From the NCBI RefSeq assembly GCF_002994745.2, contig NC_037092.1:76455824-76519823 (forward strand): DNA of 64,000 nt, in the 5' to 3' direction. Below, in pieces: positions 1-10,769 of this stretch. Under the pieces are notes generated by a model. It was not told the origin of the DNA, did not search any database, and saw only the letters and a list, made by a program, of their open reading frames with translations. The DNA comes from Rosa chinensis. Its lineage: Eukaryota; Streptophyta; Magnoliopsida; Rosales; Rosaceae. The translations under genes and the position numbers were made by a program. Position 1 is the first letter of the stretch. Each line of letters opens with the position of its first letter.

Positions 1-51
1 AATGTCAGGCCCACTGGGACAAAGAAAATTCCTGAGGCTAATTATGGAAAA

Positions 52-402
52 ATGAAAGGTGGAAATAACTCCAATGCAAGGGGGTTTAGACGTGCTGATC
101 CCTACCCACGTGGCAACAATGCACCACGTGGAAAGGGACATGGGGATCGTGGAAACAAGATGCAAAAGGAAAGAGTTGACAATGAACCATGCTATAGGTG
201 TGGATTCATTGGGCATTGGTACAAGAACTGCCAAGCAAACAACAGAGTAGTAGCCAATTACAAGAGGTATAGAGAGTCTAAAGAACAAGAGGCTCACTAT
301 ATGGAAGAAGGAGGTCATGACCTATACGTCAACCTTACAATTGCAGACTTCAATGGCAAAGAGGAACTTGCTAAGTCAATGGATGCTCTCAATCTTGACT
401 GA
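52..402 (+). pseudogene. Copia gag C-terminal part with zinc knuckle
   Basis: This 116-residue stretch is basic and Gly/Asn/Arg-rich at its start. It then has a CX2CX4HX4C knuckle (CYRCGFIGHWYKNC), the nucleic-acid-binding motif of Copia Gag, followed by a short acidic tail ending in a stop. The upstream part of gag is not usable as one frame. After the stop comes a stretch of about 360 bases without coding potential before the protease motif, an arrangement also seen in the related elements at 32592 and 42276. Confidence 0.8.
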
Positions 403-766
403 TCTGCTTTATTTTCCAAAGACAGTTATGAAGGCATAATGCCTCATTTTTAATTAGACTATTATTTGGTCTTAAAGAATGGTTTGATAAATTAGATTTC
501 TGAACAAGACCTTGATTGGATTATCGTTGGCTTACTAATAAATTTCAGATTTTATTCTGAAGCATTGAATTTATCCGATTTTATTTACTACATGCATGGT
601 TCGAAATAGCACTATAAAGATGTAAATCAATACATCTAGAAAAAGGAAAAATTATTAGAATGAAAAGAATACCATTCTACGTAAATAGAAATACTCTAAA
701 GAATATGAGTTATATTTTCTAAATACCTCCCATTTATTTGTAGGAATGAATGGATGAGAACTTTAG
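403..766 (+). other. Non-coding gag-to-protease spacer of the Copia element
   Basis: There is no open frame of note on either strand. It is AT-rich and ends in a pyrimidine-rich stretch plus TTTGTAG just before the protease remnant. That resembles a 3' splice site, which is an inference only. Confidence 0.45.
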
Positions 767-910
767 TGCTTAGTTGATAGTGCGACTGCCCACACAATAT
801 TAAGAAATAGGAAATTATTCATTGAATTAATAGCCTATAATTCCTTTGTGACTACGATGATTGGATCATCACAAGTAATAAAAGGGCACAACATTTCAAG
901 TCACAGACGC
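767..910 (+). pseudogene. Copia aspartic protease remnant
   Basis: One frame from 767 reads CLVDSATAHTILRNR, matching the D-S-[AG]-T active-site region of Copia proteases. The frame is preceded directly by a stop (764-766) and is not joined to gag or integrase. In the element at 42276 no such motif is visible, so this is the only clear protease trace of the family here. Confidence 0.6.
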
Positions 911-1063
911 TCTATATGCACCAAGAGCTAATCGAACCTTGTTAAAGTTTTCAAAGATATTTGTGCCAACGGTTATCCAGTAGAAACACACAGTGAGAAT
1001 GGAACTGAATATCTTGATATTAACTCTAATGAATGTGGAAGGAAACGCATTTTAGAGAAACTT

Positions 1064-2291
1064 ATGAGTCAATCTAGTGGACTGTACCTCACTACGATTC
1101 GGATCATTGAATCATATGCTGTCACCAACAATGAAATGTGGGACACTGACTCATACAGGCTTTGGCATGACCGCCTAGGGCACCCCGGTCATGACATGAT
1201 TATCCGTATTTTAAAGAACTCATATGGACATTCCTTATATCGAGTGAAAAATAAAGTGGGAGAAAAATCCGTCACACTGCAAGGTGTCGGTCCTAGTACT
1301 GCTTAAATGCAGTCATTGCTTTCTGAAGTACCAGAAGCACTACCTCCCATTCTGCCTCTTTGACTATTTCAAAGGCACATCACTCGTTACGCAAAGCCTA
1401 CTCTTTAGCAAAAACAGGATTGAGACCTTCCTATGCTAAAGATACAAAACAAAACATTCCATTCTTACAAAAGATACAAAGAGATATTTGTGGACCTATC
1501 CATCCAAGATACGGACCATTCAAGTACTTTATGGTTCTGGTGGATGCTTCGACAATCTGGTCACATGTCGCTTTATTGTCCACAAGAATTGCTGGAAAAC
1601 TCCTAGCACAGATTATAAGTTTAAGAGCTCACCACCCTGATCACCCTATCAAGTCTATAAGACTTGATAACGCTGGAGAGTTTACATCAAAAGCATTTGA
1701 TGATTATTGCATGTCTATTGGATTGATGTGGAGCATCCTGTACCCCATGTGCATACACAAAATGGTCTCGCAGAAGCCACTATCAAAAGGCTACAGATGG
1801 TGGTTAGGGCATTGGTTATGTGCACCAACCTGCCTATATCTGCCTGGGGTTATGCAATATTGCACGCAGCTTTACTCATTCGTTTCAGACCCACTGCTAG
1901 CCAACCATTTTCTGCGTACCAGCTGGTAACTAGATATGAGCCTGACATTTCACACTTACGCATATTTGGTTGCACTGTATATGTGCCTATTGCGCCCCCA
2001 CAGCGCACTAAAATGGGTCCTCAGAGACGATTAAGTATTTATGTTGGATACGAATCCCCAACAATTATCCGCTACTTGGAACCCTTGACAGGCGATCTCT
2101 TTACCGCTAGATTTGCGGATTGTTACTTTGATGAGACAGTATTCCCGTCGTTAGGGAAAGATAGGAAAAAGAATTTTCCAAGGGAACGACAGGAATTGTC
2201 GTGGTTTGTCCCCACTCTGTCTCATTTTGATACGTCACAAAGTGAAAGTGAAGTGAAAAGAATAATCGATCTTCAGAACATAGCACATTAA
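1064..2291 (+). pseudogene. Copia GAG-pre-integrase and integrase, frameshifted
   Basis: Frame 1064-1306 has the GAG-pre-integrase signature LWHDRLGHPGHD. Frame 1360-1929 carries the integrase core with the first acidic residue in RDICGP and the second in RLDNAGEF. The frame then shifts near 1710-1740: the overlapping frame 1707-2291 continues with HTQNGLAEATIKRLQM, which holds the catalytic Glu, and with the C-terminal IFGCTVYVPI and GYESPTIIRYLEP region. All three acidic positions survive but no single frame joins them, so the enzyme cannot be made. Confidence 0.85.
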
Positions 2292-2690
2292 ATGCCTGAT
2301 ATGTTTACTGATATCGTAAAAGTGATGAGATCACATATACCAGCTGCAAATGTGCCTGCAAGGTTAGAAGTCCCTAACAAGGGGCACGGTGCCGCAGATA
2401 GAGGCACTGCAACCACACTTAGTGGAGGTGTGGTTGAGGTCGTGGCTCCCCAAAGGAAGAGGGGGAGGACACTTGGTTCGATTGACACTCACCCAAGGAA
2501 GAAGAGGGCGAGTAAGGCATAAACCAATCATCAATGTATAGAATCCCTCCCATGAGATTGTCTCTGATTACAATTATGTCCATGAATCAATACTGGAGGA
2601 CGCTCCGATGTTTAAAATGATTCCAGAGAACAAAGAAATCTCAAAGGATTATGAGAGTGCGTATGAGTTGATAGAAAGATCTTCCATACA
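2292..2690 (+). other. Integrase-to-RT linker of the Copia element, degenerate
   Basis: Frame 2292-2522 encodes a basic linker (RKRGRTLGSID, PRKKRASKA) equivalent to the linker in the long frame at 43488-46397. Frame breaks follow up to the reverse transcriptase. Confidence 0.55.
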
Positions 2691-2692
2691 CA

Positions 2693-3123
2693 TTGATGAT
2701 ATATAATGTTGCTCAAGGAATCATAGAGCACGATGATATCGAACCACGCTCTGTTGCAAAATGTGAACAAAAAGCAGATTGGCCTAAATGGAAAGAATCA
2801 ATCCAGGCAGAATTAGATTTTTTAACAAAGAGACAGGTATTTGGTCCAGTAGTGCTAACCCCACCAAGTGTAAAGCCTGTAGGACATAAATGGGTCTTTG
2901 TCAGAAAGCGCAATGAGAAGAATGAAGTCCTGAGGTACAAGGCTCGCCTTGTGGCGCAAGGTTTCTCACAACGCCCTAGAATTGACTACGAGGAGACATA
3001 CTCTCCCGTAATGGACGTTATAACGTTCCGCTACTTAGTTAGCTTAGTAGTTTCCGAAGGATTGGAAATGCAGCTCATGGGTGTGGTTACTACATATCTC
3101 TATGGGGATCTAGATTCAGAGAG

Positions 3124-3175
<52 letters not shown>

Positions 3176-3526
3176 GTGCCTGATGGCCTTACATTACCCA
3201 AGTCAAGTGACTCTAAACCATGGAGTGCGTTTGCAATTAGGTTGAAACGCTCACTTTACGGATTGAAATAGTCCGGGCGGATGTGGTATACCCGTTTAAG
3301 TGGCTACTTGATTGGGAAGGGATATAAGAACGATGAATTATGCCCCTGCGTATTCATAAAGAAAACAAGTTCCGGATTTGCAATTGTAGCAGTATATGTC
3401 GATGATATGAACATAATAGGTACTCTTAATGAAATAAGAGAAACCGTGAGCTATTTGAAATCCGAATTTGAGATGAAGGATTTTGGGAAAACTCGATTCT
3501 ATCTAGGCCTTGAACTAGAACACTGA
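2693..3526 (+). pseudogene. Copia reverse transcriptase with TA-repeat expansion
   Basis: Frame 2693-3271 starts with the conserved W-x-E-A/S-I-Q-A-E-L region, then HKWVFVRKRNE and [26 protein letters not shown]. It ends at a stop in LYGLK-stop, where intact relatives have Gln. Frame 3281-3526 continues with the catalytic YVDDMN box and LKSEFEMKDFGKTRFYLGLE. A TA microsatellite sits inside the frame after GDLDSE and adds a run of Ile-Tyr pairs without shifting the frame. Confidence 0.88.
3128..3171 (+). repeat. (TA)n microsatellite inside Copia RT
   Basis: About 22 TA units follow a short GA run. In the related intact frame at 43488-46397 the same place is just GAG ATG TAT ATG, so the repeat grew from the native GATATAT-like codons. 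Confidence 0.95.
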
Positions 3527-3528
3527 GT

Positions 3529-4472
3529 TTGTGGAATACTAATCCACCAGTCTGCGTATGTCCAAAAGTTAGGCAATTTAACATGGACAAAACGCATCCT
3601 GCTAGCACTCCCATGATCGGTCGAAGCTTGGATGCAAAGAAAGATCCATTTCGTCCAAAGGAAGATGACGAAGAGGTGTTGGGAGCTGAAATTCCCTATC
3701 TAAGTGCAATAGGCGTGTTATTGTACTTAGCCCAATATACTCGACCAGACATTGCATTCTCAGTGAACTTGTTAGCTAGATTTAGCTCAGCGCCAACGGA
3801 GCGTCACTGGAATGGTATCAAGAACATTTTCGATACCTAAAAGGAACCATTGACTTGGGACTGTTCTTTCCCTACAGAGAGACAAGAGGGACCGCAAATG
3901 AAACTGCAATCCCTAAAGGAAATGTTGATGGCGAAAGCGCCACTCACTACACCGAAACGCCAAATGACGTTTTAGTTGGTTTTGCTGATGCTGGGTACCT
4001 CTCTGACCCACATAAAGATCGTTCCCAAACTGGTTATGTATTTACCATTGGGAACAAGGCGATATCTTGGAGATCAACCAAGCAAACCCTTGTGGCTACC
4101 TCCTCGAACCACTCAGAGATCATTGCTCTACATGAGGCGGTTCGTGAGTGTGTATGGTTAAGAACTATCATTACACATATTCGAGGGACTAGTGGTTTGA
4201 GTTCTACCACTGAAGAGCCTACTTGCATTTAAGAAGACAATGCAGCTTGCATCGAACAGATGAAGCTAGGTTATATTAAGGATGATAACACAAAACACAT
4301 ATCGTCAAAGTTGTTCTACAATCAGCAACAACAGGCTCTCCTCAAGATTCAAGTGAATCAAGTAAGGTCTGAGGAGAATGTGGCAGATTTGTTCACCAAA
4401 TTATTGCCCAAGGCCATATTTGGGAAACATGTGAAAATCATAGGAATGCGAAGACTTTCCAAGCTCCCTTGA
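3529..4472 (+). pseudogene. Copia RT connection and RNase H, broken
   Basis: Frames 3529-3840, 3855-4232 and 4260-4472 together give the connection region (STPMIGRSL, PYLSAIGVLLYLAQYTRPDIAF) and RNase H. RNase H has the acidic residues in GFADAGYLSD, SNHSEIIALHEA, the ED-N box (disrupted by a TAA at 4230) and ENVADLFTKLLPK. Stops at 3838-3840 and 4230-4232 break it. Confidence 0.85.
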
Positions 4473-4678
4473 TTAATGTAAGTATCAGGGGGAGGTGTAG
4501 ACGTCAGGGGGAGTCTAACACACACATGTCATACTCAAATGTAAAAGGTGTGTTGTGCTCTTTTCCTTCAACCAAGGAGTATTTTTTGTCCCACAGGGTT
4601 TTTATTGTTACTTGGCAAGGTTTTTAGTGAGGCAACAACTCATGCACCATTTAGACTTTGACTTGGCACAAGGGGGAG

Positions 4679-4925
4679 TGTTAAAGGAAAAGCACATTAT
4701 GTGCCTTCGTCAAAGTGACTGACGGAGAGGGAATCAAGGAATCAGTGATTACCAACAATAAGCACAATTACGGATCAATTAGCGTTTAATGTCATCATTG
4801 TAATTGTTCTTTCCATTGTAATTCTCTCCCTATATAAAAGGGCTATGAAATGAAATGACCAGACCAATTCCAATTGTCATTTTACTTTAACAACAATATA
4901 ATTATCGCATTTTATGCTCCTATCA
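4679..4925 (+). repeat. 3' LTR of the Copia element
   Basis: It starts TGTTAAAGG directly after the polypurine tract and ends in CCTATCA. A TATA-like box (TATATAAAAG, about 4830) lies in the position expected for the LTR promoter. No partner LTR is in the window, so the exact end is approximate. Confidence 0.7.
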
Positions 4926-5094
4926 ACTTCAGACGACAGTACCTTATACTGCATCTGTTGTCTGAGTACTTCCTCAACGATGACATTTCTCTATCGTCTA
5001 AGAAGCTTAGAGACAGCAGCCACATAGACAATATAATTCTACAACATTAGACGACATATATCAGCCGTCGTCTGAAGCCTCTTTTGGCATAGTG
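4926..5094 (-). mobile_element. CACTA transposon terminus with subterminal repeats
   Basis: Read on the minus strand the right edge begins CACTATGCCAAAAG, a CACTA-type terminal inverted repeat. It is followed by several copies of AGACGAC/GTCGTCT in both orientations (4928-4940, 5048-5055, 5066-5077), the subterminal repeat array of this superfamily. The left side is cut by the Copia LTR end at 4925, so only one end is visible. Confidence 0.7.
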
Positions 5095-5224
5095 AGATAT
5101 TCGAACATAGGAAAAAACCAAATATTTGAATGCAGATCGACTTGGATTTATATGAGAACTATACATGCAATTCGCCCATTATGCATACAAGTTGGAGTTT
5201 TTTCTATATAATTAAAAGAATTTC

Positions 5225-6209
5225 AAACCAATCCTTGTAAAATATGTTTTCGTTTTCTCCTCTTACTCTCTCACAAGAGGACTTGCGTCGGCGACTAACT
5301 AAACCTAGCGGCGGCGTCACACCTCCGACCTACAAGGCTGGGTTCCCCTTCTTCTCTAGTTGCCCTTTGAGCAATGGTGTTCTTCTACCTTGTGGCTCCA
5401 TTTCAGTTGTCTTTGGCCTCCTTGTGTTGGTCAGAGCTCTTGTTTCATGGCAAGAGACTGGTGGGTATCCTGTTCGGGGACTCGGTGCTATGTCTAGTCG
5501 TGAGGATAGAGATGGTGGAGCTGTTTCTGATTTGGCCCTTGTATCTATGATCGATGGTGGTGGTCGGAGTGAGTATTGAGGTGGCAGACTAGTTTCTCAA
5601 TCATCTGCTGGGAGCGGCATTGCAGGCTGGAAGATAGATGATGATGGTGATGGTGGTTCGGATCTCGACCGTGCGTTATCCTCGGTCGGGGGCCAAACTA
5701 TAGTCGTGACGGGTTCTCTATCTTCCTCGTCAGTGATAGGCAGTGACGGCGAAGGCAAGGGAAGAAACGGCTCAACTAGGTTTGCCCTAGTTGGGCTTTT
5801 TGGTCTTTGTTACTAATGGCCTGGTCTGCCAGGGTGTTGGTAGTATGGGCCTGGTCTATTTGGGCTCATAGCATTGTTAGATTTTTGTTCATTATGTTAG
5901 CATTGGGTTCACATCCTCTCTCACGAAAGGATGTTGGGCCTATTTTTTTTCTTTTGTTGAGTAGGAAAGATCAACAAGGAAACTAGCTAGAAGCTCCGTC
6001 GTTTCTTTTAATTCTCTTTGGAGCTCTAGGGTTTCCTTGTTTTGAGCTTCATCCAAAAAGGTGGGTGTGCTAAGTAGTATGCTTATGTGAGGGGTGTGCT
6101 AGTGTAGTGTGCTCTATGTAATGGCTTCTTCTGACGGCCCTTTGGGCAAGCCGTTATTGTACTGCTTGCTGAACTTCATAATAGTATGACCTTTTCAACT
6201 AAAAAAAAA
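5225..6209 (+). mobile_element. Poly(A)-tailed retroposon, LINE-like 3' end
   Basis: A more GC-rich block than its surroundings carries a 111-residue frame (5244-5579) that I do not recognise. It runs into a 3' region that ends in a clean A11 tract (6200-6210). No reverse transcriptase is present and no convincing target-site duplication was found. It is most simply a non-autonomous or 5'-truncated LINE copy; a retroposed host transcript is the alternative. Confidence 0.5.
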
Positions 6210-6210
6210 A

Positions 6211-6972
6211 AGGGGTGCTTTTTCCCCATCACTAAATGCAGATATGTCCTAATATCAATATTCTTGAACATTATTCAAACTCAAATGAGAACTTGGTAGG
6301 AAATCTGGTGGGGTATAATTTCGCTAATGAAGTAATGATTAGAGATGCATACTTAATTTGCCGGATTTTATTCATATGTTTGAAATTTTCTGGTACATAT
6401 CTGATATCCCTCTATGCGTGCATTAAAATTGTTTATATTTCTCTATCATTTTTGGTATTTCCATATTGATTAGGGTGTCTTAATTACAAGCATGAAAAAG
6501 CTGTAATTTTTAATTTCATGCAACGTTCTTCTCACGACCATATATTAGATAAGTTGCACCACGTGAACATTTAGCGGTGAGCTTGTGAGACGAACGTTGT
6601 ATATGATCGTTGCAACACAAAAATTAATTTGTAGGAGACCATTATAGGAGATAAGAACAAACATTAAACGTATAACCAAGTTCAATCTAATGATAATGAT
6701 GTTGTACAAATAAATTGACCAATTATTGTGCCCAATTCACCAACTATTATATCTAGCATGACTTCTGAAGATTTTCGAGGCTAGTTTAAATTATTGAATT
6801 TTCAAATGGTTATGGAGGGCCAATAACGTATTGATGGTAATATTTGGTAACTTTACAAAATCTTCTCTGTATGAACATGTGGCCAGGCAAGCCCTTCACA
6901 ATCCTAGTGTCCAGATTACTTGTACACATTAATTGATTAAGGAGGGGCTAGTTCTAATACAAAACCCTTCCC
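6211..6972. other. AT-rich upstream region of the bZIP gene
   Basis: I see no gene here. A 77-residue frame at 6236-6469 has no recognisable domain and is probably chance. The stretch presumably holds the promoter of the downstream bZIP gene. Confidence 0.5.
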
Positions 6973-6979
6973 TTTATAA
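6973..6979 (+). promoter_or_regulatory. Candidate TATA box of the bZIP gene
   Basis: TTTATAA lies 71 bases upstream of the chosen ATG at 7050, a normal plant core-promoter distance. An in-frame ATG at 6933 lies upstream of this box and is therefore not used as the start. Confidence 0.5.
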
Positions 6980-7049
6980 GCACATTATTGCTCTCTCCTA
7001 TTGCCTTGTTTTCTGCTGGCATCTTCTTGTTTACAAAGAGATTTGTAAA

Positions 7050-10000
7050 ATGGAGGCAGACAAGAAGTTTAGTAAAATTAGCCAGCTGGAGACAGTAGCA
7101 CCCTGGCCAAACAGCCCCTTTTCGATGATGGCTCCATCAACCCTTCCTCTAGCCCCTAGTTCATCTCAGGTGTGGAAACGACCTTACTTGATGAACCATT
7201 TTGAAAATGGGGAAGGCAATAGAGGAGCCAAGACTCATTTCCAGCCCTTAGATATCCGCACTAGCACCACTACCCTTATCCCTACTCCTACCACCAGCAC
7301 TAACCCTACCCCTACCGCCACGATCACCACAACCACTACCACCACCCCTACCCCTTCCACCACCACCCCAATCACCACTACCACCCCTGCAGTTGAAGCA
7401 ATAAAGGATAAGGGCAAGAAACCCCAGAAAGAATCTGGGAGTGATGCTGACCACGGTAATGATAATAAAATTGTTACTGTCAAGACTGAGAAGGAGGAGA
7501 CAGACGACACTCTGATTGGAGCTCCTCTTCAAATTAGAGTGGGTCGTAACGTAGCTCCTGAGTCACTGGATCCGAGAAAGCTCAAGAGGCATTCATATAC
7601 TCACCAGATTAATTATATTTATATGATATTATGTTAGATGGGTTGCTAGATATTTGAGATTTTATGTTTGATATATTTTTTCTTTTTCTTTTGTAGGATC
7701 CTTTCAAACCGAGTTTCCGCACAAAAATCTAGATTAAAGAAGCTTCAATATGTTGCCGAAATGGAAAAGAAGGCAAAGGCTCTGGAGGTGACCATACAAA
7801 TCAGATATTATTCTCAGACGTCATTGATTGAACTCCAAAACGTGATAAATCTGTCAATTTAGTACTTCCATTACATCAGAAATTAATATTTGAAATTTTA
7901 TGTGTATGCAGGCTCAAGTAGCTCTGCTAAGTCCTCAAGTGGAGTTCTTTAAAAACCAGAATTATTTTCTACAAATGGAGCAACATGCCTTGAACGAATC
8001 AATATCTGTTCGCGCAGTTGACAAGTTACATAAAGATGGTATGTAAGCCTACCCTTTAGGCACTCCAAATTGAGTGTTTCATAATTTTTCGACTTTGTAA
8101 TTTATGGGAAAAGAAGCTAGATTGGGGTGTCTATTCGTAATTCGGTTGTGGGGTGAATAAATTTAATGGAAAGTACGTGGTTTGTAATTTGATTCCCAGC
8201 TCTAATTGAAGCAAACAAAGAAGAGGTGCAGAGATTGAGGCTACTGCAATTGAAGATATTTGAACAGCAGCAAATGCAGGCAAGCATGTTTATTAATATG
8301 GATGGTGTAGGGTCAATGGACCCGAAGATGGTGAACTATCCAGGTTTCACTCAATCTGAGCTGGGAAAGATGTTATGTAGTTCAGACTCAAAAAAAGGTA
8401 AAACCCAAACATAAATTCCATAAACGTACTCACCAATTTTGCGATATATTGCATCTTTTTACACACACACACACACATACATACTAGACCAAAACACACA
8501 CTGTGTGTGGGTTTAATTTTCCAAAAAAAAACAAACAAAAAAAAACAAAACAAAAACAAAAAACAAAATAATCATTGGAGAAAATGTGGGGAGTTCTTGA
8601 ATTTTTTTTTTTTCTTCCTCTTTTGTTGTGGAAGTGGGAAGTTATAGAGAGAGATTTTAAGGGGAAATCAATTAAAATTTTATTAGGTTATTTTATTTAT
8701 TACGATTATGTCCTCTATTAATTAAAAGATATTTTTAGATAATCTATGGTCTAAGGATTTAGTTGTCTTTTCACGTCCACTTTAGCTAACAAACCCTCTT
8801 CTCTTAATAATAGTGTATATATATATATATATATATATATATGATTTTTCTAAGGTAAGTATATCCTTACCTAAGTTTATGGAACTGATTTCCAGTCTTT
8901 GGCCACTTTTCGATCACATATTCACATTTGAACCGTTCAGTTTTTAGGTCCTAATGTATAGATCATTTCTGCAAAATTTCAGTCAAATTGATGATCGTTA
9001 AGATATTCAAAAATGCAATTTATACGAACGAACATAATGTTTCAGTATTGTTTTATTTAATTATTACTGACATACATGCATTGCCACATCAGTTAATACG
9101 TACTTGTCTGCTATACAAAGTTACGTTTACTACGTAAGCCTGTATACCAGAACACTAATATTTCATAACCATTTTTGGCTCATTGTTGTTTACAATTAAT
9201 TTGTTAGAAATATGCTCCTTAATTACTTGGGAAAGAAAACCCAGCAACCTGGCAAACTTATTAAGGAAAAACAGAATAGCACCTGTAACACTTACATATG
9301 AGTCATATGAAATTAAGGAAAAGAATATTGAGGTCTAATCCAATGTATCTAAATTCATCAGAACATAAAAAGGAAGAAAATCTTAGGCAACAACAGCAAA
9401 AATAGAACACATATTAATTACTATTGTCGCATCTAGGTCTTCTTTAAAATGTATGTTACCTTAAATGCTCCTTTTAAACTTTTAACTCTACAGAAAATTA
9501 CTATTAAGTATGAATTAATTGGATTGATTTTTAAATGAGATAGAGCAGAGACAAATTGATTGGAGGAGTTAAAAATGAAGACAGGATGTAAGAAACTCTG
9601 AAACAAGTGTTTTGCATAAACATGATTATTGCTGGGTAATTAATTACCAGTCAAAACTTGTGTTGAATTAGGACAAAACAAGCAAATGAGTAAAACATGT
9701 GTGGGAACGGTTATTTTGCCAGCTATTTAGCTGTATAGCAATGCGTGTAACGCAGAGTTGATGTAACTGTAACTAATTATGGCAGATTATATTTATTCCA
9801 GAACAAAATAATTAGTTGTATGCTTGTATTAGGTTTTCATGGAACCTCTGCCTACCTGTTCATATTTGGGACATAACACTAATAGAAAGCATAAATTTTT
9901 GCTTCCGGCCTTTTGGGGTGTTGAATTTATTTATTTGAATTCGGACTACTTAAGTCCAAATTTTTTGACACAACTCATGCAGTCATTCTCTTTTGCTATG

Positions 10001-10177
10001 AGGATTGCTTTGGTGTAGTATTAAGAAGTGACATTATTTCTCTTTCTCCTATTTTGTATAGCACAAAGTGGAGAAAAGACAGCAGCAGAGAATTTGCAGA
10101 ACCAGATCCGTGAGGCGGCTGAACAAACGCCCGATGTTAAACCGAGCTTGGGAGTGTTTGCGGGATCGAAGAAATAA
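7050..10177 (+). CDS. bZIP transcription factor, group E-like, five exons
   Basis: Exons 7050-7588, 7697-7787, 7912-8038, 8200-8397 and 10062-10177 join in phase to 356 residues. The N-terminal half has a Thr/Pro tract (residues about 70-113) and an acidic/basic stretch. The basic region starts at about residue 174 with the invariant N184-x7-R192 (NRVSAQKSR). Zipper positions are M202, L209, L216, F223 and L230. A proline (P218) sits in the third heptad, as reported for Arabidopsis group E bZIP34/61, which do not homodimerise. The protein should be a nuclear DNA-binding regulator. The first intron (7589-7696) needs a GC donor (AG|GCATTC); introns 2 to 4 are GT-AG. If intron 1 is retained, translation stops at 7635-7637 before the basic region is complete. 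Exon joins are my reading, not transcript-supported. Confidence 0.85.
7257..7388 (+). repeat. ACC/CCA-rich coding repeat (Thr/Pro tract) in bZIP exon 1
   Basis: An imperfect ACC trinucleotide repeat encodes a Thr/Pro-rich low-complexity segment. Such tracts change length easily and may vary between alleles. Confidence 0.9.
8398..10061 (+). other. Long fourth intron of the bZIP gene
   Basis: The intron runs from GTAAAAC to TTTGTATAG. It contains an AC dinucleotide run (8461-8476), an A-rich stretch (8522-8572), a TA run (8815-8842) and part of a MITE-like sequence (about 8842-9010). No coding frame is visible. Confidence 0.7.
8842..9010. mobile_element. Fragment related to the MITE at 15514-15914
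   Basis: Shared words include AGTTTTTAGGTCCTAATGTA and a following AAATTGATGAT stretch. Only one arm of the palindrome is present, so this is a truncated copy inside intron 4 of the bZIP gene. Confidence 0.5.
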
Positions 10178-10529
10178 GGAACTGAGGCTGCACTTCAATA
10201 AAACTACATGATCAGATCAGAGGAACCAGAACCAGGAGCCTCCGCTCCGTCGCTTCACATCAGATTTCATTCATGACTCGGCCGCAGTTGCTTTATTTTA
10301 TTATTTGAATAAGATTCGTCATATTTTGTTTTAATTTATATTATTGTTTCGTGTTTGGCGCGCTAGGGCTGGCACTGTGTCCATTTTCTTCTTTGTGTTT
10401 GCATGGACTTGAATTTGCTTTGTGTTTTATTATTCATGAATCTATGAAAATAAATTTCTTTAAATTGTTATATCATTTTATGGATTGATCTTGAACTTTT
10501 AGAGTTTTACTCATATATTCATTATATTC
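10178..10529 (+). other. bZIP 3' untranslated and downstream region
   Basis: There is no further frame. AATAAA at about 10450 is a possible polyadenylation signal. The Copia insertion begins just downstream with its TSD at 10530-10534. Confidence 0.4.
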
Positions 10530-10534
10530 ATACT

Positions 10535-10761
10535 AGTCAAATATTGAAATGGAAAAGATGAAATATTTGAGAGTGAGAATACTTCAATATTATTCACAAT
10601 TGTGTAAGAGATATATATACAACCCTAGTGTACTATATTTGTACTACACTTATACTACGTTAGTACAATCCAATACAGGAAACTAATTCCCATAAGGTAA
10701 CTACTTAATACACTTCTCCTAATGACTCACATGTCAACTAATAATGACTCACGTGCCAACA
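10535..10761 (-). repeat. 3' LTR of the 10535-15140 Copia
   Basis: On the minus strand it starts TGTTGGCACGTGAGTC. It matches 14922-15140 along its length with scattered substitutions and small indels. Confidence 0.9.
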
Positions 10762-10769
10762 CTCCCTCT

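Larger units (their letters stand above)
1..4925 (+). mobile_element. Copia LTR retrotransposon, 5' part outside the window, degenerate
   Basis: Gag zinc knuckle, protease, integrase, reverse transcriptase and RNase H remnants follow one another in Copia order on the plus strand. They end in a polypurine tract (AAGGGGGAG, 4670-4678) and a 3' LTR. The reading frame is broken many times, so the copy is dead. Its proteins closely resemble the long pol frame of the element at 42276-48428, so they belong to one broad lineage. The 5' LTR lies left of the window. The right end abuts a CACTA terminus, which suggests this element landed inside a CACTA transposon. Confidence 0.9.

Noticed and set aside
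5244..5579. 111-residue frame as a host gene
   Set aside because: It lies in a poly(A)-tailed retroposon, has no known domain, and its frame ends without introns or a clear promoter.
5130..6242. AATGCAGAT on both sides of the 5225-6209 retroposon as a TSD
   Set aside because: The copies are not adjacent to the poly(A) tail or a defined 5' end, and nine bases can match by chance.
6933..7049. Longer N-terminus for the bZIP protein from an upstream in-frame ATG
   Set aside because: A TATA-like box lies between that ATG and the one at 7050, and the extra residues look hydrophobic and unrelated. The start at 7050 is simpler.
7235..7532. Minus-strand frames rich in Val/Gly opposite bZIP exon 1
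   Set aside because: They are shadows of the ACC repeat and have no domain.
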